Shown: positions 31,501-37,207 of the stretch, piece by piece
How positions within the stretch are numbered: position 1 is the first letter of the stretch
Layout of the letters: every line of letters begins with the position of its first letter
Assembly: GCA_032622095.1 (NCBI GenBank)
Contig: CP136063.1
Span: 84,483,980 to 84,547,979 of the forward strand
DNA from: Siphonodentalium dalli
Lineage: Eukaryota; Mollusca; Scaphopoda; Gadilida; Siphonodentaliidae
Direction of reading: 5' to 3'
DNA: 64,000 bases
Made by a program: the position numbers and the translations under genes
Notes under the pieces: generated by a model
What the model was told of the DNA's origin: nothing
Database searches by the model: none
What the model saw: the letters and a program-made list of their open reading frames with translations, nothing else

Positions 31501-33631
31501 GCCAGGTCGATTTTTGTATCAACCCATATACCCTGTGCCAATGCATTCTCTTATATATGCGAGTCGACCATAGGTCGCCTCGCATATATAAGAGAATGCA
31601 TTGGCCTAACAATTATTATTTTTATTTTGTTTACAATTTTAATAATTTATGACTGTTATTTGGTTAATTTGTACTCTAAGTCACTATTGTAATCTCTAAA
31701 CCATCGCTTCAGACGTTCTGATAGCTGCTATCTGGAACTCATGCAGTGGATGAGCTAGATATTTGTTGCAGGAGTGATTTTACTTACAAATGAAAGGGAA
31801 TATATGCATTTAACGAACATCTATTAACCCTTCCATGACTGGATGTTCCTGAAATTCTGTGAAAACACTGTGCCAATGCATAACTTGACCTTGTAAGCGA
31901 GTGCATTCTCTTATATATGCGAGACTCCCTATGGAAGACTCGTATATATAAAAGAATGCACTGGCACATAATCTTTAATGTTTTTGATGGTGTGTTTGAT
32001 GTTCAAAATCACGGCACAGTCGAAACCTACCAGTATATTCCTTGCAAATTTCAGTTTTAAATATGAGCTTTTTATGATTATTGATTTTGAATGTGCATTG
32101 TGAATTTCTACAGCTCATGTTCCAGCTTGTCCTGCCAGATAAACGGTTATATATGTCTTAAAATAATTTAAAATCAGGACTGCTTTGGGTCAGCAGGGCT
32201 TAAAATTTGTATGAGAATCAGAATCGATTCTCGCAAAGCGAATAATGAGAATCAAGTTTGATTCTCACTTAGATGTATATATCTGTTTTATCATATAAAG
32301 ACATAATATCACATCTATAAAGCCAGGGTGTTTTTGTTTTCAATTGGCCAACAGTTAATCTATTACTGTCGCATTCACATCAACTCATTAGACTACAGAT
32401 ACAGTACAGGGATAGGGTAAACTTTTTTAAGATTTGAAAGTAAGATATTACTGTTGAGAAATTGACTCAGTGCATTGAATTTTCAAAACTTTCCCTGGGG
32501 ATGACCTAGCTTCAAACCGTTTCTAACATGGAACGAGTGATACACCATCTGGTTTTGTTGTGCAAAGTGTATTATTTTCAATGGAGGGGGAATAACAATA
32601 TATTTTTTGATAGAGTTATTCCCATTCCAGCTTCCATTGAAAATACATTTTTAGATAGAATTCTGTTGCATTCTGGGGGCCATAACGGGGTGGGGGATCT
32701 TTTTATGATTTCAGCTGTTTTCTATTTCTCTATGGGTATCTTCCGAGACACAGACATTTCAAAAGGTGATGAATTAAAGTATTTTAATCATATTTTATGG
32801 TATAGATTGTTATTAAAACCGTATATCAAGGCACTATAAAAAAATAATCATGACTCGAATATTAAGTGAGCCATTATTTAATATGGCATTCACAGCTAAA
32901 TTTAATTTCTACTTTATTGTATTCATTATTTGAACTGTTGATTTCTACTTTATTGTATTCATTATTTGAACTGTTGATTTCTACATTGTGGTGTCATGTT
33001 TATATGGTTAACTTGCCCTTTATCATGTTCACACTAACTTCACAGCTCTTATGTAATTTATGAACTGTTACAAAACTGACCTCTGCCTTGTCCCCATCCA
33101 TGGCATCTTCTTCCTCATCAGACTGTGCATTAGGCGGGAACTTGGAGAAGGTATGGGTTTGGACACCATTCTTTGACTGGAGATCATCATCGTGTGGAAT
33201 GTCTGAAGAAAAAGACGAATCAGCTTCATTTTATCATATCTGTGCAACCCTGGCACCATTGGCAATGAAATTTTGTGGTAGATTAAATTCCTCCAGCAAA
33301 AAAATAAAATCATATATTATCTGAACTTCTCAAGTCATTTTTATGATATGTGATAATTACAAATTGACGGGGCAGGGCAACTTCCCCTCATGCTATCTTA
33401 ATGACTTGTTCTGTTAAAACTTTATCAACAAATGTCCTCATACCAACATAGAATAATAATTTCTCTTCAAAATTACATGGAACATTCTCAAAATTGAGAA
33501 CATTTTAATTTTCATCCATGTACATGTGTAATTTTATATTTGGCTATCAATAATTGAAACTTTACATCTTAATATTATATAAAATTAAACCTACCTCTGA
33601 ACTGCAATGTGTCTTTTGAATTTCTATTATC
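4242..33631 (-). CDS. YIPF1: YIPF1/YIPF2-like Golgi Yip1-domain protein gene (8 exons seen, 5' end missing)
   Basis: Gene-level entry. Exons are 33595-33631, 33081-33202, 30869-31037, 29426-29539, 17656-17810, 8144-8263, 6343-6405 and 4242-4706, giving 1,245 nt (414 codons plus stop). Every junction has GT-AG borders and a compatible phase. The product has the YIPF1/2 signature order: an acidic cytosolic N-terminus, FDYYQQFFDVD, NPDLYGPFWIC at the first membrane span, then YTFLEIISVYGYSL, FWPALRED and the last span before LYF. Family knowledge: Yip1-domain proteins are multi-span Golgi/ER membrane proteins that bind Rab GTPases. The tail after the last span is about 150 residues, Lys/Pro/Gln-rich, far longer than I recall for vertebrate homologues. 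The exon holding the start codon was not identified upstream of 33,631. Introns are packed with TEs. Confidence 0.85.
4731..4947. mobile_element. Tc1/mariner-like palindromic MITE, copy 1 (complete)
   Basis: A near-perfect 217-bp palindrome begins TACAGTAATGCCCTAA and ends TTAGGGCATTACTGTA. The outer TA is the presumed duplicated TA target and CAGT/ACTG the terminus, as in Tc1/mariner elements. The centre is GAAAGCTCTCACTGAGAGCTTTC. It has no coding capacity. Related copies lie at 6434, 54235, 56693, 58276 and 61131. Confidence 0.85.
4958..5220. mobile_element. TTAA-flanked MITE with different interior
   Basis: The element is bounded by TTAACCCTTTCT and AGAAAGGGTTAA. The interior lacks the GCATTCTCTTATATA hairpin of its neighbours. 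It instead has a hairpin at about 5110-5170 (ATAATAAGTTCAACAA against TTGTTGAACTTATTAT). Probably piggyBac-mobilised by its ends. Confidence 0.6.
5280..5527. mobile_element. piggyBac-like TTAA MITE (type A ends)
   Basis: The left end is TTATCCCTTCCATGACTGGA (TTAA decayed to TTAT) and the right end is CATGAAAGGGTTAA. Two hairpin modules of the GCATTCTCTTATATATGCGA type are present, the first degenerate. It lies in the last intron of the YIPF-like gene, in the cluster 4731-5527. Confidence 0.75.
5973..6207. mobile_element. Foldback element made of CTTTTGTAAGAA repeats
   Basis: The left arm has TTTTGTAAGAACCTCCCACT and several further CACTTTTGTAAGAA units; the right arm has the complement ending GTAGGAGGTTCTTACAG. 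A short GCAGGTG occurs outside both ends, possibly a target duplication. No ORF is present. The superfamily is not assigned. Confidence 0.55.
6343..6405 (-). CDS. YIPF1: YIPF-like gene, exon encoding the last membrane span
   Basis: This 63-nt exon is preceded by TTTTCAG and followed by GTAAGT, phase 0 on both sides. It encodes 21 residues (LAIIVMALIFLFHATLAVGF then V), a hydrophobic segment matching the penultimate block of YIPF1/2 (VALATIVTIVLLHMLLSVG in the human protein as I recall it). It joins in frame to LYFLHAP in the last exon. Confidence 0.85.
6434..6650. mobile_element. Tc1/mariner-like palindromic MITE, copy 2 (complete)
   Basis: A 217-bp palindrome with TACAGTAATGCCC and GGGCATTACTGTA ends, the same length as copy 1 and differing at a few positions. 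It starts only 29 bp upstream (minus-strand sense) of the 63-nt YIPF exon, so it lies beside that exon's splice acceptor region. Confidence 0.85.
6857..6936. mobile_element. Small TTAA MITE, CACGTTCA family
   Basis: An 80-bp unit begins TTAACACGTTCA and ends TGAATGTGTTAA. The inside has a second inverted pair around GACTACGAGTTATCTCATA. A sister is at 58977-59056, and a related start occurs at 63398. TTAA borders suggest piggyBac-type mobilisation, with a terminus different from the CCCTTT families. Confidence 0.6.
7471..7715. mobile_element. piggyBac-like TTAA MITE (type B ends)
   Basis: It begins TTAACCCTTTGAGTGCCAGG and ends CCTGGCACTCAAAGGGTTAA. A single hairpin module (GCATTCTCTTATATATGCGA, loop GACCTATGGTC, complement) follows a long A-run. 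CCCTTTGAGTGCCA is a typical piggyBac-type terminus. Confidence 0.8.
7909..7930 (+). repeat. Poly-G tract
   Basis: A run of 22 G. Such tracts are prone to length error in assembly. Confidence 0.9.
8144..8263 (-). CDS. YIPF1: YIPF-like gene, exon with FWPALRED motif
   Basis: This 120-nt exon is in phase 0 at both ends, with acceptor ...AACAG and donor GTATAA. It encodes a membrane segment rich in Ile, Leu and Val followed by LLLTFWPALREDNKK. That matches the YIPF1/2 block ending TFWPAVREDNRR as I recall it. Confidence 0.87.
8337..8766. mobile_element. hAT-like foldback MITE, copy 2
   Basis: The ends are CAGGCCTGAGTTTA and complement TAAACTCAGGCTTG. A perfect 8-bp target duplication ATTGGGAG lies at 8329-8336 and 8767-8774. 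The internal layout equals copy 1 (651-1108): hairpin, about 180 bp of middle, hairpin. It starts 73 bp from the 120-nt YIPF exon. Confidence 0.88.
8827..9252 (+). repeat. Tandem duplication, two units of about 220 bp
   Basis: The segment from AAGCCATTATAAATAAATGA at 8827 is repeated from 9047 with only a few differences (for example ATAGGATC against ATAGGTTC). It is noncoding and intronic to the YIPF-like gene. Near identity implies a recent duplication or an assembly duplication. Confidence 0.85.
9997..10262 (+). repeat. Left terminal inverted repeat of the MULE
   Basis: It pairs with 15861-16107. Extra GATAGGTGATAATT copies occur at about 10,246 and 10,480, so subterminal sequence is also repeated. 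The TIR contains several CAAGCAG units that could be transposase-binding sites; this is inference from repetition. Confidence 0.8.
11275..12075 (+). repeat. Internal tandem duplication in the MULE, each unit with a foldback
   Basis: Two units of roughly 400-450 bp (from about 11275 and 11748) share ACTATACAATATACTATA, CGTAAAACATAAAAATG and GAAGCACAAAATATGAAGCA. Each holds a TA-flanked palindrome, at 11543-11690 and 11904-12051. Their ends are TAGGCACGCATCAG (mutated in the second) and CTGATGCGTGCCTA, resembling a 148-bp Tc1/mariner-type MITE that was then duplicated with its surroundings. Confidence 0.7.
12293..13372 (-). CDS. MULE transposase domain (DDE core)
   Basis: Encodes 359 residues from the first ATG; the open frame extends further upstream to about 13,455. 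Motifs expected of the MULE/MuDR catalytic core are visible: GIDRTFNLG (Asp49), a second acidic site in FGTDDETAL (Asp119/120), the CxxH motif following it (CTLHLKKN, Cys140 and His143), and a glutamate in NNCESMNN (Glu234). The tail is basic. The ATG is probably not the native start: the reading preceding it (KANRPEGEYRRNT) continues the upstream ORF after a 1-nt shift in an A9 run at 13456-13464. The catalytic residues are intact within this piece. Confidence 0.8.
   Translation of the reverse strand: MLNKVVDSPFIKEVISTDPKKPPSVICHTNEQLILLKSAIENGQIVGIDRTFNLGACFLTTICFKNPNLVKNGTQNPPILLGPVFMHWDGTTQTYHRFLSFLNSKLTDVPTNKIVFGTDDETALVNAIKACFPTAGHTLCTLHLKKNARHNLGKIENDKTVNKIIHTIFGTDKGLLTIDERETYDEIETDFLHLYRTNTYLTKTLFPKLKAKVFLPRLSHQSVIPRLWTNNNCESMNNVIKLENEWKVLKLPDLTDRLYDIVQDQRREVRSALYGAGNYALSEKLKKLYVRRETWMGMTVDQRDRRLRRLMSFNPDMTTQTSTDGSLTIPKTAAIAKKPGQTKCVKTCRTKTIKRQQLE
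13449..14867 (-). CDS. MULE middle ORF: OTU C-terminal part, Ser/Pro/Lys repeat linker, DNA-binding-like region
   Basis: The frame is open from before 14,867 (its first listed codon is TTG, not a true start) to TGA just after the A9 run. The N-terminal part (KRVDPISVLWAG, HWIPNHFVPLL) completes the OTU protease begun in the other frame and includes the likely catalytic His. Residues about 85-200 are a repetitive linker of PKVS/PSKVS units. The C-terminal part has WIDATPGKCVVEYIGSC followed by a helix-turn-helix-like segment (RRLTNEQTDIIDDGLRHGLK), plausibly TIR-binding. Read with its neighbours, this is the centre of one long transposase. Confidence 0.6.
   Translation of the reverse strand: MHQYSKHVFNPRGRSKRVDPISVLWAGSGASKAHWIPNHFVPLLPTLALPSLVEVFSSDSESESRKDECSVLSESESSFNVPSVSYSSVVAGVSPSHSIVSSATKVSQSPKVSVPPKVSLSPKVSAPSKVSATPKVSVIPKVSAHSKRNKVSKTPKVSVIRKVSAPSKRIKVSAPSKVSETPKVSTTSSSKLSVASSSVDVISSQTNSISHSVNSFVTSLPPVRAVQVVSDSDSGDELESDFDQDITNLSSVVEHPFKNPDINGLSGAFIASTDVIYGLISSEADPEYKFIPSGVKENVYFVVNDQENVRHRQAGKYNVHPDDCGTWDSKSFSTKKHHFLKKDCLVWLDKKGDLFGKVSIKVFKPLEPQPQPDDVVALTRKWCSLQRNKMYRKRVKWIDATPGKCVVEYIGSCPDETSHGNAKTTTAPYRRLTNEQTDIIDDGLRHGLKPRHIKRQLAKECPDDNIDVKKNL
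14570..15589 (-). CDS. MULE N-terminal ORF: PHD finger and OTU protease N-terminal part
   Basis: ATG at 15589. Residues 10-59 form a PHD-type Cys4-His-Cys3 finger (CGVC, GCDLCDRWFHLDC, CSLC). From about residue 115 an OTU cysteine-protease fold begins (TNGNCLFNSVSLCLFG, catalytic Cys144). The OTU sequence leaves this frame at about 14,900-14,960 and continues in the frame of the 13449-14867 ORF, so the last ~100 residues here are out-of-frame readthrough. As a passenger in a transposon, OTU would remove ubiquitin and PHD would read chromatin; both roles are inferred from family. Confidence 0.7.
   Translation of the reverse strand: MPSKSILYPCGVCAEECHEIRSIGCDLCDRWFHLDCEQLKISDFNFFTKSSLSYFCSLCLYRSGSLDWDAAHLRLMAAANNGTVLNDAKREQIFLRLEKPNANLPSVQQYHPMMPYSIDSQASALLGSQWKDSVPIEVRTNGNCLFNSVSLCLFGDQDHATELRVRTCVELSNNRSFYQEAHKHTNIHLVNPSLNDDILSCAQAGGGYKAFSSAWTMHGVSTVINRPLKSVYPTRNGPGDHCISILNTCLIPGVVPSVWTQSLFFGPAVEHPKLIGFQITLFLFYQLWRFHRSLKFFHQILSPKVEKMSVRFCQRVKVVSMFQVLVIHLLLLELVPLIR
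15861..16107 (-). repeat. Right terminal inverted repeat of the MULE
   Basis: Reverse complement of 9997-10262 with scattered mismatches and small indels. The coding start at 15589 lies 270 bp inside, so this TIR probably carries the promoter of the transposase gene, as TIRs do in MuDR. Confidence 0.8.
16207..16413 (-). pseudogene. BED-type zinc-finger remnant of the hAT transposase
   Basis: The reading has the shape of a hAT N-terminal zinc finger: FKWSWLQEND, LSDFVQKIDRPGFAKC, LWCNKDISYGNEGKKALKVH. An in-frame TGA follows at once, after which same-frame sequence (LHRGHRKNIQ) still looks finger-like. It is thus a stop-interrupted fossil. It lies inside the 9520-16907 hAT termini, 100 bp beyond the MULE right end, supporting the nesting order. 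Confidence 0.6.
17071..17156. mobile_element. Minimal TTAA MITE (type A ends only)
   Basis: An 86-bp unit TTAACCCTTCCATGACTG ... CATCATGAAAGGGTTAA, with both hairpin modules missing. It shows that the type-A ends can exist without the core. Confidence 0.75.
17656..17810 (-). CDS. YIPF1: YIPF-like gene, exon with YTFLEIISVYGYSL
   Basis: A 155-nt exon with acceptor TTTACAG and donor GTAAGT. It enters after one base of a split Val codon and leaves in phase 0. It encodes VSFAATAVFSYWWLIPTLLF then a Trp/Arg-rich loop and the strongly conserved YTFLEIISVYGYSLAIYIP block of the Yip1 domain, spanning two membrane segments. Confidence 0.9.
17894..18452. mobile_element. Long foldback element, arms of about 270 bp
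   Basis: GGAGAACTGCGACGTGAGGA at the left end is matched by its complement at the right end, and the arms pair nearly throughout. The centre is built of repeats of CGGTTCGTTTTCCGATAAAA and CGAACCGTCGCGTG. No transposase ORF or clear target duplication is seen; apparent reading frames in both arms are by-products of the palindrome. It begins 84 bp from the 17656-17810 exon. Confidence 0.75.
18618..18905. mobile_element. piggyBac-like TTAA MITE (type A ends, full length)
   Basis: TTAATCCTTCCATGACTGGA at the left, CATCATGAAAGGGTTAA at the right, and two complete GCATTCTCTTATATATGCGA-type hairpins inside, the first starting GCCAATGC and the second GCCAGTGC, separated by a short spacer. The best-preserved type-A copy here. 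Confidence 0.8.
19040..19400. repeat. Dispersed repeat (CCCATCTAGAGGTGATCC family)
   Basis: CCCATCTAGAGGTGATCCTA, GGCTGCTGGCAGCCAT-like and AAGTTTGGTGA blocks recur several times at 29,720-30,140. No ORF. It looks like a fragment of a tandemly organised interspersed repeat. Confidence 0.55.
19564..19732. mobile_element. Foldback MITE
   Basis: GAATAAATAGAGAGTAATCA at the left is mirrored by TGATTACTCTATTTATT at the right, with further pairing of GAATTACATTGAATAATTCA. About 170 bp. Termini and target duplication not resolved. Confidence 0.55.
20370..20708. mobile_element. Small TIR element next to a 4.6-kb relative
   Basis: Inverted ends of about 60 bp (TTTCCTTAAAGAAAGCCTGA, ACACTGAACTAT) lie at 20372-20432 and 20647-20706. 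The interior (GATGTCCTGCGTTTGTAAAA through CGCATGCGCAGTCCC) is also found, inverted, at 25160-25330 in the right end of the neighbouring larger element. It is probably a deletion derivative of the same family. Confidence 0.65.
21690..22190 (+). repeat. Imperfect tandem repeat, two units of about 250 bp
   Basis: Both units contain CTGAGGTACCTATGTATCAC, an AT-rich ATATATAAAATGATATAATA stretch, GAGATCATGTCAGAAG and GCTGCGCCCA blocks in the same order. Noncoding. Confidence 0.7.
23720..23739 (+). repeat. Poly-C tract
   Basis: A run of 20 C; one of several long C/G homopolymers here (also 7909 and 53228). Confidence 0.9.
24235..24440 (+). repeat. Dispersed repeat shared with 35610-35850
   Basis: ACTCCAGTAG, GTGCACCCACGACAACATAC, GTTGTAATGGGG and CTGACAAACTTGGTATC occur in the same order at 35610-35850. 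A SINE-like interspersed repeat is possible, but I saw no clear internal RNA polymerase III promoter. Confidence 0.6.
25428..25805 (+). repeat. Dispersed repeat E, copy 1
   Basis: About 375 bp sharing CAGGAGGAATGTAGCATTCT-like, ACTCCATAGAAAACATTG, CTACGCTAAATTGTAAATAT and TAAGAATGACGGTGTGTGTT blocks with 55573-55938 and 59976-60345. Open reading inside it is not conserved between copies. Confidence 0.65.
25806..29425. other. Large intronic stretch without recognised features
   Basis: This is intron sequence of the YIPF-like gene. I see AT-rich DNA, a C10-type tract near 28,386, an A-run near 28,468, and a degenerate AAACTGCCATTTCGCTTTAA end near 28,070 related to the repeat at 60822-61280. 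No exon, RNA gene or TE with two defined ends was found. Confidence 0.4.
29426..29539 (-). CDS. YIPF1: YIPF-like gene, exon with PFWICTTLVF
   Basis: A 114-nt exon with acceptor TTTCCAG and donor GTAAAC. It completes the Gly of DLYG and encodes PFWICTTLVFTTAIAGNMAN, the first membrane segment of the Yip1 domain, then a polar loop ending YDFHK. The exit phase (one base) fits the next exon at 17810. Confidence 0.9.
29720..30140. repeat. Tandemly arranged dispersed repeat (GGCTGCTGGCAGCCAT family)
   Basis: Three imperfect units contain TTCCATCTAGAGGTCACCCT-like, GATGGCTGCTGGCAGCCAT and AGTTTGGTGA blocks; also seen at 19040-19400. It ends where the hAT-like MITE at 30144 was inserted. Confidence 0.6.
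30144..30350. mobile_element. hAT-like foldback MITE, copy 3 (short form)
   Basis: Ends are CAAGCCTTGAAATAGTGTG and complement; flanks are GCTGCAAA (30136-30143) and GCTGCAAG (30351-30358), a 7-of-8 target duplication. It contains the GAGGTCCCCAGAGGGTGAAT hairpin and an extra half copy but lacks the 180-bp middle. Confidence 0.85.
30437..30693. mobile_element. piggyBac-like TTAA MITE (type A ends, degenerate)
   Basis: Starts ATAACCCTTCCATGACTGGA and ends in a decayed CATGAAAGAAATAA. Both hairpin modules are present. It lies 176 bp from the 30869-31037 exon. Confidence 0.65.
30869..31037 (-). CDS. YIPF1: YIPF-like gene, exon with FDYYQQFFDVD and NPDLYG
   Basis: A 169-nt exon with acceptor CCTACAG and donor GTAAGT. 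It encodes LLASGKQSPSFWSFDYYQQF, FDVDSRQVMWRVAGSMMPHP and a basic-aromatic segment ending RPNPDLY plus the first base of Gly. This is the most diagnostic block of YIPF1/YIPF2 proteins, just before the membrane domain. Confidence 0.92.
31487..31610. mobile_element. TTAA MITE (type B end), half element
   Basis: It starts TTAACCCTTTGAGTGCCAGG and has one complete hairpin with the GTCGACCATAGGTCGCCTC loop. The right end with AAAGGGTTAA is missing. Confidence 0.65.
31824..31980. mobile_element. TTAA MITE (type A end), truncated
   Basis: Starts TTAACCCTTCCATGACTGGA; the first hairpin is deleted to a stub and the second is intact up to CACTGGCACATAATCTTTAA. The right terminus is lost. Confidence 0.65.
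32525..32875. mobile_element. Degenerate foldback related to 55939-56354
   Basis: It shares, inverted, the TTCTGTTGCATTCTGGGGGC, AAAGTATTTTAATCATATTT and GGCACTATA blocks, and the GGGGGAATAAC centre, with the 55939-56354 element. It ends in CGAATATTAAGTGAGCC. The left end is poorly preserved. Confidence 0.55.
33081..33202 (-). CDS. YIPF1: YIPF-like gene, acidic N-terminal exon
   Basis: A 122-nt exon with acceptor TTCTTCAG and donor GTCAGT. It encodes IPHDDDLQSKNGVQ, then a segment ending QSDEEEDAMDGDKAE: an acidic, probably disordered cytosolic N-terminal region. The phase joins exactly to LLASGKQ of the 31037 exon. Confidence 0.8.
33595..33631 (-). CDS. YIPF1: YIPF-like gene, 37-nt exon (most 5' exon found)
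   Basis: Acceptor TTTTTCAG and donor GTAGGT bound a 37-nt exon reading DNRNSKDTLQFR plus one base, completed as Asp by the next exon. DTLQFRD resembles the DDLKFQEFDD start region of vertebrate YIPF1 as I recall it. The exon with the start codon must lie further upstream and was not identified. Confidence 0.65.
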
Positions 33632-35253
33632 CTGAAAAAAATTTAAATTAAGAATTCAAATCAGATGTCAAAAGTTATTCACCTCAGAAAATCCTTGATT
33701 CAGGCTTACAACCTCTTTTTCTGGTTTTCCCTTAAATAACTACACAAGGTTCCATAAAAAATCCAAATATCTCGTACTGTTTGTAGTATCGTCAAATTAG
33801 GTAGGGCAAAAAGATCTATGAATGAAAAATCAACTAAAGTTGCCACTGTCCCAATGGGACTAAGGAAATTTGTGTTGTAGGATATCAATAATTTATATTT
33901 TCAACAATATTGCTAAATGCTTAATGCGAAGTAGCTAATCATGTTCAACTTTTTGGTGTCAATTAATAATTTGTTCATGTTTTATTTCACAACAGGTAAA
34001 ATGCCTGCTACTGTCCTTGACTGGCAACAATGGAGCTTTCCACATAGGCCACACCCACAGCAGTAGTACCGCCCACTGGTAAAAAGACTTTATCGACATA
34101 AATATTGTCTGTTACCCGAGATCGACTTCCGAAGTGAACACATCAGCACTTGCCCTTATGTTAACTACCTGAAACAGACTCATGTATATGATTCGTGCAA
34201 ATTTACAGTTTGATTTAAAAATAAATTATTAAAATTAAAAAAAATTTTCTTCAGATTGATCTGCTGTTGAACAAAAAAATAAATTTATTAAACAAAACAA
34301 AATTCTTAGTTTTTAATTTTCTTTTTAGATTTTAAGATTGAAACTTTAAAACCTTTTTGTAAATTAATTATTTTTTTTTAATTTAAATTCAAATTTTTAA
34401 TGTTCTTTTTAGATTGAAATTGAATTTTTTTTATTTGTTTAAACATTTAATTTAAAAAATAAGGCTGTTATAACTTCTGCCGGTATACCCATTCATTTTG
34501 CCATTAAATGTGAAAATTATGACAAGTGTCATGGTAAATGAAAACCATTGTTATAAATCACGGATAAATGTATAACATCATGCCGCAAATATGAATCTCA
34601 GTATATTATGATTTCACAACAAAAGAGATGTTTGAATACATGTATAGCCAATATAACACTGAATGCATACATGGATATCAAAATTAGGGGGAAGAAAGAT
34701 GGCAGCAGAATTTTCAATGCAGCCATTGGCCGGCTCAGTTGCTGATTGGTCGAAAATATCCGCTAATAATTATTTTATTGACAGCTGTGGAAAGGTCCAT
34801 AGCCATCACAGTGTCAAAAAATATTGAATGAGGATGAGAAAGAACCATGCATTTCATTCATAATTCATGCCTCTATTTAAAAGTAGGGCTGAATATATGA
34901 AGTTTCCTATGTATTAATCAACAATTATTTGGATAATAGATTAATTGGTCAGTCATCCAAAATGTCTATAAAAGTTGAAATATAAGACTTACAAATTATC
35001 TTTTAAATTTATTTTATTTGTAATTGGCATAGCTTATCACAAACCAAAAATCAACATTTTTAGGCATACATTTGTAAACAATACTGAAATCCCCCCCAAC
35101 TACAACTGTTCCCAGACTCGGACTCAGAATACAACATTTAGTGTGTCCCGATCATGCACACATAATGAGCTGCAGCATTTCACAGGTGAGGTCAGGTTTA
35201 TTGCTCAACCTCCTCGATGGGAGAGCTTTCTTTGAATTTACAATAAAATTTCT
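33632..35253. other. AT-rich stretch without recognised features
   Basis: Very AT-rich (especially 34,200-34,460). The missing first YIPF exon could lie here or further up. A remnant of the repeat at 3093-3180 is near 34,727-34,805. Confidence 0.35.
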
Positions 35254-35416
35254 TTAATTTAAAAGTAAGCCATTTAAAGCTAAAATTACATCTTGGAAAA
35301 ACGGCAAAGATTCCTCAGCCCCTTTATTTTCTGTGTACAATTTTGCAATGACATGTGTCATTCTTTGAACAAGCCGTCTGTGTAATGAATGCATAACATC
35401 GTCTCGCAAATCAAAC
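35254..35416 (-). CDS. Candidate exon of an unidentified gene
   Basis: After the acceptor-like CATGACAGCAG the frame reads FDLRDDVMHSLHRRLVQRMT, then HVIAKLYTENKGAEESLPFF, and runs to a stop at 35254, or may leave at a GTAATT donor near 35,290. The composition looks like real protein and it enters after one base, which fits the exon ending at 51519 (two bases of the codon). Between them would lie a 16-kb intron with the retrotransposon. No family recognised. Confidence 0.45.
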
Positions 35417-35609
35417 CTGCTGTCATGGGGATATATAAAGAGAAAATAGGGTGAGATATTCAATGCGAATTGCGATGCTAAATGAAAGAAACAGGCGGTC
35501 AGATTGATCTATCTGTATCTATATATCTTTCAGTTTCAGTGCAGGAACCAATTCTGGTCATAGACTGACTGGTCCAGGTGCTACCATGGCTGTGTAACTT
35601 TATAACCCT

Positions 35610-35850
35610 GTGGTGACTCCAGTAGCGTTATTTAACGTGCACACACCGAGGCATGTACACGGGTCAGAATTAATGTCTGTTCCCGATCAGGCAGCGTACT
35701 GCACCCACAACAACATACACATGTACCTGGACAAATGTTGTAATGGGGGGGAAGTCGGCATTTGACATTTGGATCTTTATGCAGTGATCTCGATTGAGAC
35801 TTTCAGCGTGACAAACTTGGTATCTGACCAAGTTCTGATTTTTGTCAGAA
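35610..35850 (+). repeat. Dispersed repeat shared with 24235-24440
   Basis: Same ordered blocks (ACTCCAGTAGCGTT, GCACACACCGAGGCATGTAC, CACCCACAACAACATAC, AAATGTTGTAATGGGG, GTGACAAACTTGGTATC) as the 24-kb copy. Confidence 0.6.
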
Positions 35851-35869
35851 TAGTTCGTTGGCATTTTTA

Positions 35870-37207
35870 CATTTATTATAAGCAGACCTTGTTCTGAGGA
35901 TTTATAGATGTTTTAGAGCTAAAACATATATCATTTTACGAATTATTTTAGTTAATTATACACGATAAAAAGTTCTGAAATCACAATGACGTCATTAAGG
36001 CCGGTTGACGTCCTTAGTTACCTGCGCAATTTGCATATCAAATTACGTCATAAAGTAGTACTAACCTAATAAAGCTACGTTGACCTAATAAAGCTACATT
36101 GACATAATAAATGTAACGTTTATTAGGCAGGCTTTATGTAGTCAATGAACGTAGTGAGCAGTGGATAATATATATTTATTTTTATTTACTCAGTCATTTA
36201 TACTGTCATTTTGTCAAATAATCCTAAAATGGCTTAATCCTAATAAACATGTATTCGATTCCATGAATTTTGAATTACTTGTCAATGTCATACTCCTGTG
36301 ACTTCACTGTATTTTTTTTACCTGTATTCTTGAGTCTTATAAATTGCTGCTTGTCCGCGTACTGCACTATAGTCTATACTGACTGAGTCACTGACTCGAC
36401 TGAGTGAGTATACTATACTGGTGAATAATACTAGTAGTAGCAACATAACAAACTTCTTCGTATTTGAGATTTTGGGTATTGTAGTAATTTAGAACATTAA
36501 TATATATATATTTACTCAGTTAGGTAATAGTGTGTCCTTGCCTTACTTAAGGTTATGTGCTGCTGAAATATGATGAAATTGATGGAATTAATTGTCACTA
36601 ATGACTGTGCCATCAGGGGAAAGTGGCGGACAACATGAAAAATCGAAAGAAAATTGCAACATTTTGCGAGTAATGTATATATATCTGAAATGCAGCCTAC
36701 AGAACGACACATCATGCTGCAGCTAAGTTATATGAATGACACTCCAGCTCACTTTATTGAATGTCCTTGATTTGATCATGATAATATTGTCTTTCACTTC
36801 TTTAGAACTCCAAGAATGTGAAGTTCAAAATGTGTCACTTGACTCCACCTTAATTAACTAAAAACTGTGTCCCCATGAGCACACTGGGGACCATATTGGA
36901 AATAAATGGGCATATTATCGATATGCTTATTATGTTATCATGATAACATTCAGTCAAGTGACAGTGCAGTGAGTGCACCCAATTAATTTTCAATATGCTG
37001 TGCTGTTACTGTTACACATCACAGCTTTAAATGAGATTATTACATATAGGGGCCTATCGCCCTATGGTACCGGTACATCACAGTTACAGTATAATCTATA
37101 GAAACCAATCTTATGTTAAAAAGTAACAAACACAGTTTATATAGATATCAAGTTATACTATTGTATGTAACACTGCACTATCAACATGTATACATATGAA
37201 TGCTACC
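35870..37207. other. Stretch without recognised features
   Basis: Contains short local repeats (CTAATAAAGCTAC three times near 36,065-36,110) but no exon or element with two ends that I can support. Confidence 0.35.
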